From Marinifilum flexuosum (GTDB taxonomy: Bacteria; Bacteroidota; Bacteroidia; Bacteroidales; Marinifilaceae): DNA of 64,000 nt. The notes under the pieces are model-generated. The model did no database searches and was not told the DNA's origin. It saw only the letters and a program-made list of their open reading frames with translations. Made by a program: the position numbers and the translations under genes. Numbering within the stretch: position 1 is the stretch's first letter; the number at the start of each line of letters is the position of its first letter. Shown here one piece after another: positions 63,557-64,000 of this stretch. Location of the stretch: positions 248,001 through 312,000 of the forward strand of contig NZ_RAPQ01000008.1 in the NCBI RefSeq assembly GCF_003610555.1, given 5' to 3'.

Positions 63557-64000
63557 TTATAATTTAATTTCAATAATAGCCATCATTCCGCCACGTTCGG
63601 GATTACTTTTTATTTTATGAGTTCCATTTAATGATCGGATACGACTTAACACATTGTACAGTCCCATTCCACTCGAAGTTCCGGCATTTATTTTTTTAGA
63701 GTCAAAACCTATTCCATCATCAATGTAAATTAAGGACAAAAGCTTGCCTTCACGCGACAGGTTGATTTCTATATTTGTAGCCTTGGCATGTTTAATGGTG
63801 TTATTGATTAGCTCAGTTACTACTCTAAAAATAACAACTTCTATCTGGTGATTCAACCGTTCCTTCATATTTTCTGCATAAAAGCTGATATTTATGGCCT
63901 GCGAAACATTAATCTTATTGGTGAATGATTGAATTGCTTTTTCTAAGCCAAAATCATTTAAGATGTGTGGACTCAGGTTGTTAGAGATCTCTTTAATGCT
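63557..64000 (-). CDS. Histidine kinase C-terminal part, cut by window edge
   Basis: The frame is open from 64000 to the stop at 63557. It encodes the end of a HisKA_3 kinase (SIKEISNNLSPHILNDFGL, NNTIKHAKATNIEI, YIDDGIGFDS, GMGLYNVLSRIRSL). It is clearly homologous to the end of the kinase at 60346, so the whole kinase-regulator unit has been duplicated. The 5' part lies outside the window. It is seven bases upstream of its regulator gene. Confidence 0.88.
   Translation of the reverse strand, partial: SIKEISNNLSPHILNDFGLEKAIQSFTNKINVSQAINISFYAENMKERLNHQIEVVIFRVVTELINNTIKHAKATNIEINLSREGKLLSLIYIDDGIGFDSKKINAGTSSGMGLYNVLSRIRSLNGTHKIKSNPERGGMMAIIEIKL

Overview
The window looks like chromosomal DNA of a Bacteroidota bacterium, probably a marine or sediment member of the Marinilabiliales/Marinifilaceae. 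The reasons are low G+C, type IX secretion (T9SS) cargo with both CHU_C and Por-type C-terminal tails, a PorP/SprF-OmpA protein, an SdhC-A-B operon of the Bacteroidota kind, and promoters of the Bacteroidota type (TTTG, then about 17-19 bases, then TAnnTTTG). The genus is an inference.

Layout. 1-7 kb: a truncated DUF3352-type protein, an ALDH7-type aldehyde dehydrogenase, a dihydroorotate-dehydrogenase-like enzyme, an AbgT transporter and tRNA-Leu(CAA). 7.3-10.7 kb: an unrecognised protein, a roughly 500-bp inverted array of 21-bp units, a TIM-barrel protein, two small-RNA genes in tandem and a small exported protein. 10.7-16.2 kb: a PorP-OmpA fusion and a 12-repeat CHU_C protein. 16.6-31.7 kb: mostly housekeeping genes (dCMP deaminase, CtpA protease, a Spy-like protein, HemN, DUF169 with butyrate kinase, TrpS, a DedA-like protein, RbfA, a LolC/E-type permease, DusB, a CPBP protease). 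31.7-32.9 kb is an AT-rich stretch without genes. 32.9-43.6 kb is an accessory block: a formyltransferase, three tandem phage-collar (MdpB-like) proteins and a 2603-residue cadherin/Calx-beta T9SS protein. 43.9-52.4 kb: a lipoprotein, an RlpA-like protein, sdhCAB, an alpha/beta hydrolase, a 5'-nucleotidase and a DUF1289 protein. 52.5-53.9 kb: a 438-bp tandem repeat carrying three further copies of the small-RNA gene and a four-hairpin repeat. 53.9-64 kb: a PIF1-like helicase, an ISL3 transposase remnant, an outer-membrane porin, CstA and a duplicated sensor kinase/LuxR-type regulator locus that runs off the window.

How parts fit together. The two kinase/regulator pairs stand directly upstream of cstA and the porin gene, with nested palindromes in front of cstA. 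This suggests ligand-sensed control of uptake of a small carbon compound across both membranes. The PorP-OmpA protein and the CHU_C protein form a T9SS pair at the cell surface. The least explained structures are (i) a family of five promoter-to-terminator small-RNA genes sharing an identical 29-nt core in four copies, (ii) the inverted 21-bp array whose two arms both encode a decaying seven-residue repeat, (iii) a quasi-palindromic element made of four 5-bp-stem hairpins, found in four copies, and (iv) the formyltransferase/collar/cadherin block.
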